Source of the DNA: Sycon ciliatum
Taxonomy: Eukaryota; Porifera; Calcarea; Leucosolenida; Sycettidae
Direction of reading: 5' to 3'
Length of the DNA: 64,000 nt
NCBI RefSeq assembly: GCF_964019385.1
Contig: NC_088654.1
Span: 13,551,700-13,615,699 of the forward strand
The notes beneath the pieces are model-generated. The model was not told the origin of the DNA. It saw nothing but the letters and a program-made list of their open reading frames with translations, and did not search any database. Both the position numbers and the translations under genes were made by a program. Below, in pieces: positions 21,360 to 32,805 of this stretch (position 1 is the stretch's first letter; every line of letters begins with the position of its first letter).

Positions 21360-24300
21360 GCATATCTTTTTTAGGAACGGGTTTGCTCCTGATATCCACC
21401 ATGGTAATACTAACATCAAGAGTATATAAAACTGGTTATGCACTCTTGCTAACATGAGCCTGCACATTATGGGTCACGTGTGTAATGAGCTGGCTTATAT
21501 TCGGACGTTAACGTAATAGATGACTTGCACAAAGATTGTCTGGGTTCGAGACGGGGCAAGTGGACCTTCTGACTCTGACTTCCCCACCTTTTGAGTTCGT
21601 GACTTTGGCTTTTTGCCTGACGAACACTGAGCTAGTTTTTTGGCTAGAGAGTCGAGTTGTTTTGATTCGGCTTGTATCGTCATGCCGAAGCGCCGCTGCG
21701 CTCCTGAATGCACTAGCAGACGAGAGACGGAACTGAGGCTCCAATTCCATACGTTCCTTGCAGAGCCGGCCGGCCGGGAGGCAGAAAAATGAGGGAATAT
21801 TATTTTAGTATAATTGGCGGCTGCAACAAGCACATCGTGGTCCTGAAGTGTGACTACTTTCCCGCAGTGGAAGCGAAGTCAAGCACCACGAAAGTTTGTG
21901 GACGTCTGAGAAAGAACTCGATTCCCTTTGATTCGTCTGCATTAGCTCCATAGCGACCCTCTCTTGAGGACAGACTGCGGAGAGGCCAGGAACCTGCCGA
22001 GTCACGAGTGGAAGCCCAAACCACGAAAATGAAGGGTGGAAGGACTGAGTGTGAGAGCCAGATGGCCTTTACTAGTACTTCAAGTAGTATCTGAGTTGAA
22101 GGAGAGAACAAGTGTGCTGGAGAAACGCTGCCTCAGGCCTGATGTGTACTAGCTACTGTTGAAGTCTCACTTGTTCCGATATGAACATTTCATCAGCCCT
22201 GACTCTGAGCAGCTGTATCTAGACTTAGACTTAGGCCAGAGACATAGCATTGTAAACCTTACTGAAGCCATATGTATCCAATGCCTGGCTCTAGTGAGAA
22301 AGCAGTTTTGCGCAGGCTCGCAAACTATGATTGAATCAGGGAGTGGTGGAAAGTCACATTATACCTCTCCATGACTAGCTGGTAATGACGACGATGCGGC
22401 TCTGGCTGGGTCTCATGGGAAAGTAACTTGCATACCTGTTTAGTTGCAACGAGGCAACGGTACCCCATGTACTGAAGACATGATTGAACTACATTTTATC
22501 TCCTGGGAGAAGGTGGAACAAATAATGCCACAGTGTGTCTGATACACATCACAGTCTGCTGAGTGTGTTCATTATTGTGGACGTAACAGAACTGCGCTGC
22601 GAGGTACCTTCTGCGTTGGACCTACAGTTGAGCCACTACTCTTCTTACAAATTCAATACAACGGTGAAAGGATTCGTTGGAGCATCATCAAACAGTGCAT
22701 TCACCTTCATCATACATTGGCTCTGTTGCCTACAGTAGTTCACATTTTGACGGGGCGCGCTGGGACGATGCGGAAGGAGCGGCGGGAACCATTGGAGTGC
22801 TCATGATGCTGGTTCGCGGAGCCGGATGTGAGTGTCAGGAACGGGAACGCAACTGCACTACTGTACAGATCAGGAAGTGATGGAAGAGTTGAATCTATCC
22901 AACCTTCCATGCCGTGTACAGGGACACAAGCGTAAAAAATGGCTACATTTCGAATGTCAACTGGCGATGGCATTGTGTGGCGACGAACACAACTGCAACT
23001 GTTCAAATTTCAGCATTTCGAACATTACGCTTCCCATGATAACTCACTGAATGGCTCACATGACGGAGTTGGACATTATCAGGCTTGGATTATCATTTGC
23101 TGTATTTATGGATAGTCCTTGAGTTTTCAGATGAAGTGCTTTATCTTTTACCTGTCATTCCTTTAGAATGGCACAATGTCCATGGCTGCTTTCTTGTCTT
23201 CATAACAGACTGGTATAATCAGCATGATTCTGCTTTATTTGAGAAGAAATAAAACTTTCCTTTCGGAAAGGAAGCCCAGAAACGTCAACCCCCATGGGCT
23301 GTGCTGTATGACTCTCGTCCATCGACGTTAACTGTCGCAATAACTGCTGCATGTATGTTGTGCTGTGCGAACCGTACACGATTTTACAGCTCACCTACGC
23401 CTTCCCAACAGGCTCCTATATCCCGTACCGTTAGCGTTACATTGAATATGAACTAGGCCAGCACAGTTATCCTTCGTTCTTTTGATGGCGGCGGGTAGCA
23501 TGGAACATGACGTGTTCTTGGGATTCTCGTGCAACACTTGCTGCTCCCGGATGCCATATTATTGGGTGCATCGAGGTTGCTGCTATGCTCACTGTTGTTT
23601 GGTAAGACAATTTTTATATAACTATTTCACCGAAGAATAAGGCAAGAGTATTTTGGGTTGGTTTGGACGCCTGGCTTCTCTTCACATAATAATTATACAC
23701 TCATGTACTTCCACTAACCCTACAAGTGCACATGCATGACTCATGAGCTGCTGAAGACAGTGCACACTAGTGACGGTACTGATCATGTACATGTACATGC
23801 CGTGCACCATTCATTCACGCTGACAAAAAAAGTACACTACAGATGGTGTAGGGGGCCCGCAGTGTAGCCTGGGTGCACTTGCCCCGTCTCACTCGCGGCT
23901 CGGATCTTTGTGCAAGTCATCTATTGGTCGCGCCAAAATGGGGCGTGCAAGAGATGAGACGAGCTGTAGTGACACAGTGTCACATTAGGTCGCGCTGTAC
24001 TGGGGGTGCTAAAAGGGACACGCGCCGTTTATGGTTGCGCTGTTTTGGGTGTAAATCGTCTGATCATGCCACCAGCTCCCGTACTGTGATCACAACTTCA
24101 CAAGCATAGAAAAGCAAAGCACTGTACTGGCACGACATGACAATGCAATGCCAGAACTGCCTGACTCTGAGCATGTGAATCAGATGTCCAGTGACCTTGA
24201 GAAAGCGCAAGCCAAGATCAAACACACCACAAACACCACCACATGATCGAATGCACCTAATACTGGAGACAACAGGCCAGCCATTGCCGCCACTCCTATT

Positions 24301-24597
24301 GTTCAAACTGTACGGGAAATCGTACAGAAGGATCCGAATCAAGTTGAAATCGGATTACACCCGCCTTCAGCACCTCGTAGAGAAGGAGCCATTTCTCGAT
24401 TGAAATACTGGCTCTGATGATGTTGAAATGGCGCGGAAAGCTTGGGATACGCACATGCAGAGTCTCATAGATAGATCCTATTCCTGGTACCTTCACCAAC
24501 CCCGGAAGAAGGAAACAGTGTAGTAGTTGGTACGCTGCTGACTTCACAGCGTATAGCGTATAGTGTTTAGCGTATAGAACATTTCCGTACGTTACTT
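21360..24597. other. Unassigned intronic or intergenic sequence
   Basis: About 3.2 kb without recognised domains, tandem repeats or inverted repeats. One open frame near 22832-23050 contains several cysteines but no known motif or splice context. The end (24550-24597) has repeated GCGTATAG words and TTCCGTACGTTAC, similar to sequence 3' of LINE A. Confidence 0.35.
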
Positions 24598-24663
24598 GAC
24601 TTGCGTTGAGAGTCTTGAGACAGCTACTTTTGTAGTCTTTTTTTTTAGCTCTGAAAAAATCTC

Positions 24664-25866
24664 GTGGTTGGGCGTTTTAGCCCCACATATGCCCGTTCCG
24701 GGATCATAGAGACCACTGATACATCTCGGGAACCAGCTGAAGTCGACCCATGGCGGAAAGTAAGCGCCAGGGACCTGATGGCCCGAACTGTGCTATTTCC
24801 AGCTCCAAAGGATTTGAAACTCGCCGAGTACGTGAGCTGCCTCGAGCAACACGGAATAGGAGCTGAGCTCATCCTATCTATCCAGGTCAGTTCGGTAGGC
24901 CAATGCAGATTAACGTTCACAGATATCCAGCTTGCCCAGTTAGTCGTGAAGAATGGCTTCCATATCAATGGACAACATATCCTTCCAAAATCCTTGACAG
25001 AAAACACTCATGTTCAGTTGCACATTCACGATGTTCCTGTGTGGGTGTCGGATGGCGCCATTACAGCCGCACTTGCTCCATACGGTACCGTGCAGGGCGC
25101 CATCCGCCACGGTAAACTTAAGGTACGGGACAACGTTGTTATTGCAACCGGAGTCCGTTTTGCAACCTTTGTACTGGGGTCGAATAAAGCCGTACCTTCG
25201 TACGTGAAATCCAGAGACGGGAAAGGCACTTTCCGCGTACATTATAGTGGCCAAAAGCCCACGTGTCGGATTTGCAGCAAGCCAGAGCACCTTGCCAAGG
25301 ACTGCCCTGAGGCCCGCAGTACCACTGCCAGTACCGGTAGTACACAGCAGTCACGGCATTCAACGTCACCTACATGTACAGACACTGAACGCACACGTCG
25401 ACTCCTGTCTGATGTGGTCGCAAACCCAGCCCAGACAGAGCAGCAAAGTAAAGCCCAATCACAATGCCCAACATCCAAGTCTAAGCAGGCTGATCTCCCA
25501 GCAGCTGACAAGAGCGACTCCAGCTCCCCTGAGTCTGAAGAGTTGCCTCTTTCTGCTGATACTGAATCATTGGTCGACAACGAAAGCTTATCCAAGCCAG
25601 AGAACCAGCAGCTGTCTAACTTGCCCTGCGACTCCGACAGGGAGGCCAAGAAGGCAGACAGCGATGCATGTACAGCCCTAGGCCCACAGCTGGGAGGCCA
25701 TAGCGACGATGATCCTGATTCTGGCGGGTGGGAAGTCAACCGATCCAAGCGTTCACGCCATAGCGTCACACCTGATCGGGACCAGAGTGCCACCACCACT
25801 GGATCCAAGCAACGGAAAAAACGGAAACGAAAATCTCCTGAGAGTGGCCAACAAGTCCTGCAGTAA
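24664..25866 (+). CDS. LINE A ORF1 (gag-like nucleic-acid-binding protein)
   Basis: The 400-residue protein is expected to coat the retrotransposon RNA in the RNP. A CCHC zinc knuckle CRICSKPEHLAKDC lies at residues 201-214 (CX2CX4HX4C). It is preceded by a region resembling an RRM-like fold (from about VLFPAPKDL to VRFATFVLG). The C-terminal third is rich in Ser, Asp and Glu, with a basic tail (SKQRKKRKRKS). It ends 54 bp before the ORF2 start. ORF1 is intact, so the element could have been mobile until the LINE B insertion. Confidence 0.85.
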   Translation: MVGRFSPTYARSGIIETTDTSREPAEVDPWRKVSARDLMARTVLFPAPKDLKLAEYVSCLEQHGIGAELILSIQVSSVGQCRLTFTDIQLAQLVVKNGFHINGQHILPKSLTENTHVQLHIHDVPVWVSDGAITAALAPYGTVQGAIRHGKLKVRDNVVIATGVRFATFVLGSNKAVPSYVKSRDGKGTFRVHYSGQKPTCRICSKPEHLAKDCPEARSTTASTGSTQQSRHSTSPTCTDTERTRRLLSDVVANPAQTEQQSKAQSQCPTSKSKQADLPAADKSDSSSPESEELPLSADTESLVDNESLSKPENQQLSNLPCDSDREAKKADSDACTALGPQLGGHSDDDPDSGGWEVNRSKRSRHSVTPDRDQSATTTGSKQRKKRKRKSPESGQQVLQ

Positions 25867-25920
25867 GTCACTTCAGAAATTTACCGCTTTGATACACATT
25901 TACCTTTCATTTTTACACCC

Positions 25921-27316
25921 ATGCCTAGTTCTGTCATTCATCACAATACCGTTAAATGTTCACTCAGACTCCTTTGCACCAATGCATTTAGCTTAGGAAA
26001 CAAGCTAGCTGAGCTCCAGCACACACTGCACCAGCATAATCCCGACATAGCAGTAGTGACGGAAACAAAGTTTTCCTCTGAAACCGTTCCACCATCCGAC
26101 TCCACATTCCCTGGCTACACCACCTTCCGGCTGGATCGAACAGCACGCGGTGGCGGAGTGGCGGTATGGATCAGATCTACACTCCCAGCCATGGTAATTG
26201 ATGAGTTATTTTCTCCACATCACGAACTCATTTGGCTATCCATTCAATTGTCCCCTGGACAAAAGATAGTCTTGGGCGCTGCTTACAGGCCAGGTTCGAC
26301 GGGGCCCAGTGACCTTACGCTCATTAACCATCTCGATGACATCATTCCCTCTGCTCGTGCACTTGGTGCCAACCTCATACTCGCCGGTGATTTTAACGTG
26401 CATAACCGCAATTGGCTCCATAGCTCGAAGACCACACCTGCCGGGGAAGCCCTCGAAGACACATGCACAGCCCACTTTCTCACGCAGCACGTTCAGAGTC
26501 CTACTCGCGGGGATAACACACTCGACCTGGTGATGTCCACGTTCAACTCTCCAGTGACCACGCAGATAATGTCCCCTATTGGTCGATCTGACCACGCTGT
26601 AATTCTTTCGGACTTCACAGGTGTTCTTCCTACCCATGAAGCGGCGGTGCAACGAACTGTCTGGCGCTATGAAAAGGCAGACTGGAACCGCCTCCGATCC
26701 TTTTTCCGCCAGGTTGATTGGTCAACCGTCATTACTGCCAACCCAGAAACTTCGTCTGAGCACGTTACTGCCACAATCATGAAAGCCGTTTCCCAGTTCG
26801 TTCCGTCCAAGACACTGACAGTGAAGTCAACGGATCCGAAATGGTGGACACCTGAGTGTGCAGCCGCCATGAAGGAGAAGGACAAACGCTGGCGCACTTG
26901 GAGGAAGCACCCTCACGATTTTGCACTGAAACATGAGTTTACCCGTTCTGTAAACAATGCTATCGCAGTCCTCGCTAGATCTAGAGTTTCCAAAGAGAAC
27001 AGCCTCAGACATAGCTTGTCGAATGGGTCCCTGAAGGAGAAGGAATGGTGGACGAAGCTAAAGTGTGCTTGTGGCGAGGGTCGGAACACTGACATTCCCC
27101 TGCTCGTTGATAGTGAAGGTTGCGAGAGGGCCACAAGCTATGAGAAAGCGGAGGCTTTCGCACGTTTCTTTTCCCACAAGTGCAGTGTGCAAGGCCGCGA
27201 CCTTACCACGATGGACTCACCGGACACGGCATTCGCTGACGCACCTGCACTAACGACAGTCCACTTTCGCCCGGATGCAGTCCACCGGCTTTTAGCTCGC
27301 CTGGATGCCTCAAAGG
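25921..27316 (+). CDS. LINE A ORF2, N-terminal part (APE endonuclease)
   Basis: This part encodes the apurinic/apyrimidinic-like endonuclease that nicks target DNA. Motifs seen are VVTETK (catalytic Glu at residue 48), GGGVAVWI, AGDFN (residues 155-159) and GRSDHAV (Asp-His at 224-225). A linker and the first RT residues (RLLARLDASKA) follow. At 27311-27317 the frame is cut by LINE B. The remaining codons to the stop at 27519 belong to LINE B in the wrong frame. Confidence 0.85.
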
Positions 27317-27317
27317 C

Positions 27318-29466
27318 AGAGAGCTGCACCAGCTCGAACAGCGTAAACGGCGGCTGCACAGCCGTTGGCGGAAGGATAGGACAAACGGCACACTGTATGC
27401 AGAGTTTAAACAAGCACGTAGCACTGCTCGGAACGCGTATCGGCGCAAGCGAAACGAGTACTTCTCCCGTCAGTGCGAAGAAAATGTGGCCAACCCTAGG
27501 AAGTCTTGGGCCATTCTAAATGCAGTCACTGGGCGTTCACGTCGCCGCCAAGATCCTAGTTGTAGCATCAGCGAGGTGGCCGACACGTTCCACTCCATTG
27601 TCACCGATCCCAACCGTCCTGAACAACTCTGTACCCCGCACGGTCCCGCTGGACCCGTCTCCTTGACCGAACTTGATCCTGTGACTCCTGCTGACGTCCG
27701 ACGTCTCCTTGAGAAGTTGGATGCGCGGAAAGCCACAGGTAGTGACGGCATACCGGGCTCTCTGCTACAGCAGTGTGCTGACTTGCTTTCATATTCTCTT
27801 GCTGTGCTGTTCTGCACCTCGCTGAGGACTGGAACCATTCCATCCGCATTTAAATTGGCGTCTGTCGTGCCACTGTACAAGGCCGGTGACCCATCAGTCC
27901 CCACCAACTATAGGCCTGTATCCCTTCTCCCAATAGTGTCCAAGTTGCTGGAGAGGGTAGTGCAACACCAGTTAGTTCGTCATTTGGACTTGACCCAGGC
28001 ATTACCCGAAACACAATTTGCCTTCCGCAAGAAATGTTCCACGGAAGACGCCCTCTGTGTGCTGACTGATAATCTGCAGAAGGCGAGAGACAGTGGCAAG
28101 ACCACAGGGCTGTGCCTATTAGACATGTCGAAGGCTTTTGATAAAGTGCACCACGACAAGTTAATTCAAGACCTCCTTGCGGTTGGAATTTCTGGAAAAG
28201 CCCTTAATTGGTTCGTCGACTACTTGTCCGGCCGCAAGCAGCAGATCCTCATCTCGCCTTCAACCAGCCCTGCTCTGGCTTGCACCTGCGGAGTGCCCCA
28301 AGGCTCTGTTCTCGGCCCTGTCCTCTTCAGTATATACACACGCGATGTCCCTTTGGTTTCCTCGCCTGTGCCAAGTGTACAATTTGCAGACGACATAGCC
28401 CTGTACGACTCCCAGGCCTCAGCGGCGGAAGCGTCCAGAACCCTCACCACAGCGGCAACTGCTCTGGCCGGTTGGCTGAAGTCCCGAGGCCTTATCTTGA
28501 ACGCCACCAAGAGCCAGGTTCTGACTATCTCTCCCCAGCAGCATGTACAGGAAGTAACAGTCAAAAGCGGCGACTGTCTCCTCCCCTCAGCGTCTTCTGC
28601 GCGCTACCTCGGCGTTCACCTTGACAATCGCCTAGATTGGGACACCCATGTAAACTATGTGGTCACCAAGGTTGCCAAGAAAATTGGCGCCTTGTGGCGG
28701 GCACGCCGAAGCCTATCAAGACGCTCTCGTCAGGTGTATGTGAAGGCGGTCATAATGCCCGACCTGCTTTATGGCTCCTGCTGTTTTTCAGCCGCAATGC
28801 GAGAGGGTCAACTGAAACGACTGCAAACCACGCAAAACAGAGCCATCCGCTGTATCGATGGCAACCCGCCCCGGACAGCCATGCAGCCGCTGCTCACTGC
28901 TCACTCCCTGTACCGTGTCAGCGAGCTCTACAGGCAGAAAATATTGATCACCATCTGGCGGTGCATCAACGCCCGCACCAGCCCTGTGCTCGCCCAGCTT
29001 CTGACCCCGGCACAAGGCACCCCTACCCGCCATCAGCAGTCAAATGGCCTACTAAGCCAGGCAAACCGTAGCCGCCGCGGTCAGCGGAGATTTTCTGTTG
29101 CTGGTGCTCTGCTGTGGAACGCTCTCCCTGGTGAGGTCCGCACAATTACCCGGCTACCTGAGTTTAAGCATGCATGTGTACCATACGCCTGTAGGGAGTA
29201 GTTCGAGTTGCTGCTCATTGCTCTGCTCTCCCTCCCCGTGCAGTTCAGTAACCCGCACGTAGTATCACAGATACATCGTATTCTCTCTCTCCCCCCGTTT
29301 ACCCGCAGTTATTAGTATCCTATTCTCTTACTAACGTTATGTGCTTCCATAGCTTTTACTATGTTCTTCCATAGCCACTTCTAGGCTAAGCCTTCGCCGT
29401 CATTTTATTGGGTCGTCATCCCGTTTGAATGTGCGAAGTGAAATAAAAACCAACCAACCAACCAAC
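27318..29466 (+). mobile_element. LINE B: 5'-truncated LINE inserted in LINE A
   Basis: CAAAGGC at 27311-27317 is repeated at 29467-29473, a 7-bp target-site duplication. Removing the insert and one duplicate restores the LINE A reading frame exactly. LINE B is 5'-truncated within the linker before RT, retains its RT ORF and 3' UTR, and ends in a tandem (AACC)n tail at about 29448-29466 instead of poly(A). That marks a different family from LINE A. Confidence 0.9.
27321..29201 (+). CDS. LINE B ORF2 fragment (reverse transcriptase)
   Basis: Open for about 627 codons from the truncation point. The linker (NEYFSRQCEENVANPRKSW) is followed by RT blocks: ATGSDGIPGSLL, NYRPVSLLPIVSKLLERVV, LLDMSKAFDKVHHDKL, GVPQGSVLGPVLFSIY and FADDIALY (catalytic Asp pair near 28389). 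The post-RT region includes RCIDGNPPRTAM and LWNALPGEVR. It lacks the endonuclease, so it could not retrotranspose autonomously. A decayed relative lies at 33100-34130. Clade is near CR1/L2-like families. Confidence 0.85.
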   Translation, partial: ELHQLEQRKRRLHSRWRKDRTNGTLYAEFKQARSTARNAYRRKRNEYFSRQCEENVANPRKSWAILNAVTGRSRRRQDPSCSISEVADTFHSIVTDPNRPEQLCTPHGPAGPVSLTELDPVTPADVRRLLEKLDARKATGSDGIPGSLLQQCADLLSYSLAVLFCTSLRTGTIPSAFKLASVVPLYKAGDPSVPTNYRPVSLLPIVSKLLERVVQHQLVRHLDLTQALPETQFAFRKKCSTEDALCVLTDNLQKARDSGKTTGLCLLDMSKAFDKVHHDKLIQDLLAVGISGKALNWFVDYLSGRKQQILISPSTSPALACTCGVPQGSVLGPVLFSIYTRDVPLVSSPVPSVQFADDIALYDSQASAAEASRTLTTAATALAGWLKSRGLILNATKSQVLTISPQQHVQEVTVKSGDCLLPSASSARYLGVHLDNRLDWDTHVNYVVTKVAKKIGALWRARRSLSRRSRQVYVKAVIMPDLLYGSCCFSAAMREGQLKRLQTTQNRAIRCIDGNPPRTAMQPLLTAHSLYRVSELYRQKILITIWRCINARTSPVLAQLLTPAQGTPTRHQQSNGLLSQANRSRRGQRRFSVAGALLWNALPGEVRTITRLPEFKHACVPYACRE

Positions 29467-29471
29467 CAAAG

Positions 29472-30992
29472 GCGACTGGACCCGACGGTATTTCCGCTCG
29501 TGTCTTGAAGGAATGCGCCAGAGAACTTGCCAAGCCACTGTGTCAGCTCTTTGCTCTTTGCTTCCAGCACGGAGTCCAGCCACAAATGTGGAAGACTGCC
29601 AGCGTGGTTCCAATCCACAAGCGATCTTCACGATCCGCCCTCAGGAATTATCGTCCAGTTTCACTGCTGAGCATAATCTCTAAGATCATGGAGAGCGTTA
29701 TCAATCGTCAGCTCATGAATCACCTTGAGCGTTACAAACTCCTGACACCCCACCAGTTCGGGTTTCGTCGCCGCCTCGGGACCTCAGATGCGCTACAGGC
29801 TCTACACCACGCCTGGATCACAGCCGTCGGCCGAGGCGGTGCAGCACGTATTCTAGCCGTGGATATTGCCGGAGCATTCGACCGTGTGTCCCATGCTGGC
29901 CTCCTCCACAAAGTCCGCCATCTTGGCATTGGCGGCCCCCTGCATACCTGGCTCTCTTCCTACTTAGGTGGACGGTCCATTCAATGCTTGGTGGGCGGCC
30001 AAACCTCATCGCTGTATACCATATCAGCAGGAGTTCCCCAAGGGAGCATACTCGGCCCTACACTCTTCCTGATTTACGTGAACGACGCCTCAGAGACCCT
30101 GTCACCCGGAGCCCACCTGGAGGCATACGCGGACGATACTACCTTGTACAGCCTGATATCCCTCGACACATCCCCAGCCGACGCAGCATTGAGCCTCCAG
30201 ACTTCTGTTGATCGCTTGCATCAGTGGGGCCGCAGATGGCGCATCTCCTTCGAACCGTCGAAGTCCCAAGCCATGACCGCCACTCTCCGCAGAACCCCCA
30301 ACAATTTGCCTCGCATTGTCTTCGGCGGCACTCCTGTCCTTGAGGAGAAGGCTCTCTCTTTACTTGGAGTGACCTTTGACTCGAAGCTGTCATTCAGCAC
30401 TCATCTCCGGAAGGTTGCCACTCGAGCCAAACAACGCCTGGGCTTCCTGCGCCGTGCAGCGCACATTCTCTCTCCAGCCGGCCGCACCACTGTATACAAG
30501 GCATTTGTTCGACCAGTTATGGAGTATGCCCCCCTCATCTGGATAGGTGCTCCACCCAGCTACCTGCAACGCCTGGATCATATCCAACGCCTTGCTCTGC
30601 GAATCATCGGTCCAGGTGCACTATTACCTAGCCTGGCCATCCGTCGTACTGTTGCCTCGCTTGCCTGCCTATACAAGCTGCATTACCTGCCGGGCCCTCC
30701 GCAGCTGCTCTCTGTTTTGCCACCGCGCCATTTCCCCTCATCCAGCCCCAGAACTCGCAGCGAGCATGGTAGCGTCATTGGCCATGACCACCAGCTCCAA
30801 CACCAGCTGCTTGCATCTGTCCCGCTGGCATTAAAGCGCTCGTTCCCACACTGCAGTATTAGTGACTGGAACTCCCTCCCCGCCGCTCTTCTGTCCCAGC
30901 CTCCCCACAGCAAGGGAATGCAAGCATTCAAAACTAATGTTTATCGCCATCTGCGAAGCACAAACTGGCTCTGGGCAGTCGACTCGCTATGA
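29472..30992 (+). CDS. LINE A ORF2, C-terminal part (reverse transcriptase)
   Basis: It continues the frame interrupted at 27316, starting ATGPDGISARVLKECA. RT blocks are YRPVSLLSIISKIMESV, LAVDIAGAFDRVSHAGL, GVPQGSILGPTLFLIY and AYADDTTLY (Asp pair at about 30132-30137). The tail domain has VRPVMEYAPLIW and LDHIQRLALRIIG. It ends at a stop at 30992. Joined with 25921-27316 the protein would be about 970 residues, usual for APE-type LINE ORF2. Confidence 0.85.
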   Translation, partial: ATGPDGISARVLKECARELAKPLCQLFALCFQHGVQPQMWKTASVVPIHKRSSRSALRNYRPVSLLSIISKIMESVINRQLMNHLERYKLLTPHQFGFRRRLGTSDALQALHHAWITAVGRGGAARILAVDIAGAFDRVSHAGLLHKVRHLGIGGPLHTWLSSYLGGRSIQCLVGGQTSSLYTISAGVPQGSILGPTLFLIYVNDASETLSPGAHLEAYADDTTLYSLISLDTSPADAALSLQTSVDRLHQWGRRWRISFEPSKSQAMTATLRRTPNNLPRIVFGGTPVLEEKALSLLGVTFDSKLSFSTHLRKVATRAKQRLGFLRRAAHILSPAGRTTVYKAFVRPVMEYAPLIWIGAPPSYLQRLDHIQRLALRIIGPGALLPSLAIRRTVASLACLYKLHYLPGPPQLLSVLPPRHFPSSSPRTRSEHGSVIGHDHQLQHQLLASVPLALKRSFPHCSISDWNSLPAALLSQPPHSKGMQAFKTNVYRHLRSTNWLWAVDSL

Positions 30993-31368
30993 TGATGCTC
31001 TCGTCGTTCTCCTCTATCCCTATCTATGCACCACAACTGGCTCAGACAACCGACTCGCCATGATCAGCCATGATGATGCTCCTCTCAGTAACAGCCCTTG
31101 TAATTTGTTAATAGTCTCACAGTTTCTCCCGCACACTCGCTGATGTTAACCCTTCCTTTCTTTTCATTTTGCTGACTCGTACAGCTCTATCTTTTGTTTT
31201 TGGTGCGTGTTTTTGGCCGTGATGCCGAGACCTCAGGTCGGCAGAGCCATCAATGCCCCACCATCACTGCTGCGTCTCGGTGCAGCCCCTGCTCAATAGT
31301 TGTCACGTTCGTCCTAGTCTCAGTATCATTGTCTTTCTTTATTATTTTCGAGCTGGGAGTGTGAACAT

Positions 31369-31404
<36 letters not shown>

Positions 31405-31406
<2 letters not shown>

Positions 31407-32268
31407 TATCCCGTATGTCAGCATATTCCCGTACGTTACGATGTCCCCGTTTGTTAGCGTATCCCCGTACATTAGTGTACGGAGTTTGCCTGTGCATTAA
31501 AGCTGCTGCTCACGATTCTTTTATTGCCAGTCAGTTAATTATTATTATCACTCCCCCCTCACGTGACCGCGGACTCCTGCATATACACTCACACAATAAC
31601 CACACAACTGTTTGGGGATAGCGCGCTTATTGTATTATGCCAAACTTGACACGCTGAGTCCAGCTTGACTCAGCTGAGTCCCTAACTGCAATTTACTGCT
31701 CTAACATGAAGCCGTGCCTGGAAGAAGGGAAAGAGCGAAAAAAGAAAAGAAAAAATTCTGGCCTTCTGCAAGCAATAGCAAGTAATGAGTGACGGCTGTG
31801 TAAAGTCGCACAACCATGCAGTCGACCGGATGATGGTGAGTGTCCCGCACACATCTTGCTCTGCTGCTCCACCTGCGCATACCTGATACGGTGGTGCGCT
31901 TACGGGCGGGCTGCCTGGGCCCCAGATGCCTCCTTGATGCGCCACGGAGTGCCGTCGAAGCACCTGTATCACTTCGGTGATCCAAATGCGAATGCAGCCT
32001 TGCCGGTCGCCCGCCGGCCTGCCGCCTACGCGACCAGCCTGAGACTGGCCCTGCCTCATTTGGCGCTTCTAAACGCTGCGATCCGTTAGACAGCTCACTG
32101 GGCTGCCAAATACGTGACTGGCTTGAGGACAGTTCCATACTGGGCAGGGCGCCCAGCTCAGGTCGCACGCCGTAGCGGCGTGAGCTGGGCGCGGTGAGGG
32201 TTGGTGATAACTACAGTTTCCTCCTTCCTCCTCCGGAAACTTCCATTTTAGTTGCCAGTTAGTTAATT
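31405..32268. other. Unassigned; includes a TATA-bearing repeat fragment
   Basis: 31405-31515 (GTATCCCCGTACATTAGTGT, then GCATTAAAGCTGCTGCTC) resembles 63840-63920 (GTATCTCCGTATGTAAGCGT, then GCATAAAAGCGGCTGCGC), possibly pieces of one LTR or promoter. At 31840-32170 open frames on both strands have no recognised domain. Confidence 0.35.
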
Positions 32269-32404
32269 AAGTAGCCAGTCAGTTTATTTAGTTGCCAGCT
32301 AATTTCATTGCCAGTTATAGTTACATTTCAATTGCCAGTTACAGTGTGTTCACTGAGACCCGTGTCCATTTGCCTCCGAGAGAGACTGCGGCCCGCTACA
32401 TAAT

Positions 32405-32449
32405 TGGTGGCAGCAGTGGGGTTCGAACCCACGCCTCCGGAGAGACTGG
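32405..32449 (-). other. Antisense tRNA-Leu 3' half (candidate primer-binding site)
   Basis: The reverse complement reads as the end of a leucine tRNA: CCAGTCTCTCCGGAGGCGT (3' side of the anticodon arm plus variable arm), GGGTTCGAACCCC (T arm), ACTGCTGCCA (acceptor 3' side and discriminator), then CCA. CCA is not encoded in animal tRNA genes, so its presence points to copying from a mature tRNA during reverse transcription. Usual primer sites are about 18 nt; this one is 45 nt. Confidence 0.65.
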
Positions 32450-32805
32450 AAAGTAGCCAGTCAGTTTATTTAGTTGCCAGTTAATTTCATTGCCAGTTAT
32501 AGTGATCCAGTTTGGTTTGAACGATATCGTGCAATTTTGTTTGACAACGTTGGTAACGTTTAGTCTCTCACCAGCTACATGTATATATTGCCCAGGTTCA
32601 TTCAGCATACGTTTTTCTTCTTTTCTCTTTATGTTCACCACTCATCCCCCTTTTTTCTAAACATTTGAACATTTACACTGATGTATTGTTTATTTTTTAT
32701 TTTTTATTATTTTTTTGGTCCCATCGGCCTCTTCATATTTGTGCAGCTGCACTGTTGAGCTTCCGATGTAAAACAAATAATAATAATAATAATAATAATA
32801 ATAAC

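Larger units (their letters stand above)
24598..31404 (+). mobile_element. LINE A: full-length two-ORF non-LTR retrotransposon, split by LINE B
   Basis: The order is a short 5' UTR, ORF1 (24664-25866), a 54-bp spacer, ORF2 (25921-27316 resuming at 29472-30992), a 3' UTR of about 380 bp and a run of about 32 A (31373-31404). Without the 2.16-kb inserted LINE B the element is about 4.65 kb, a normal size for a Jockey/CR1-type element. Both parts of ORF2 are open. The 5' boundary is uncertain. Confidence 0.8.

Noticed and set aside
24413-24435. CTGATGATGTTGAAA, a hammerhead-like core
   Set aside because: Only four bases separate CTGATGA from GAAA, so no stem II can form.
24580-31445. CCGTACGTTAC near 24586 and 31430 as the target duplication of LINE A
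   Set aside because: The 3' copy lies about 25 bp beyond the poly(A) run, and both sites sit in similar GTAT/CCGTA-rich repeat sequence, so the match may reflect that repeat rather than a duplication.
31701-32168. 155-residue minus-strand ORF and 77-residue plus-strand ORF
   Set aside because: No recognised domain, composition typical of GC-rich chance frames, and no splice or repeat support.
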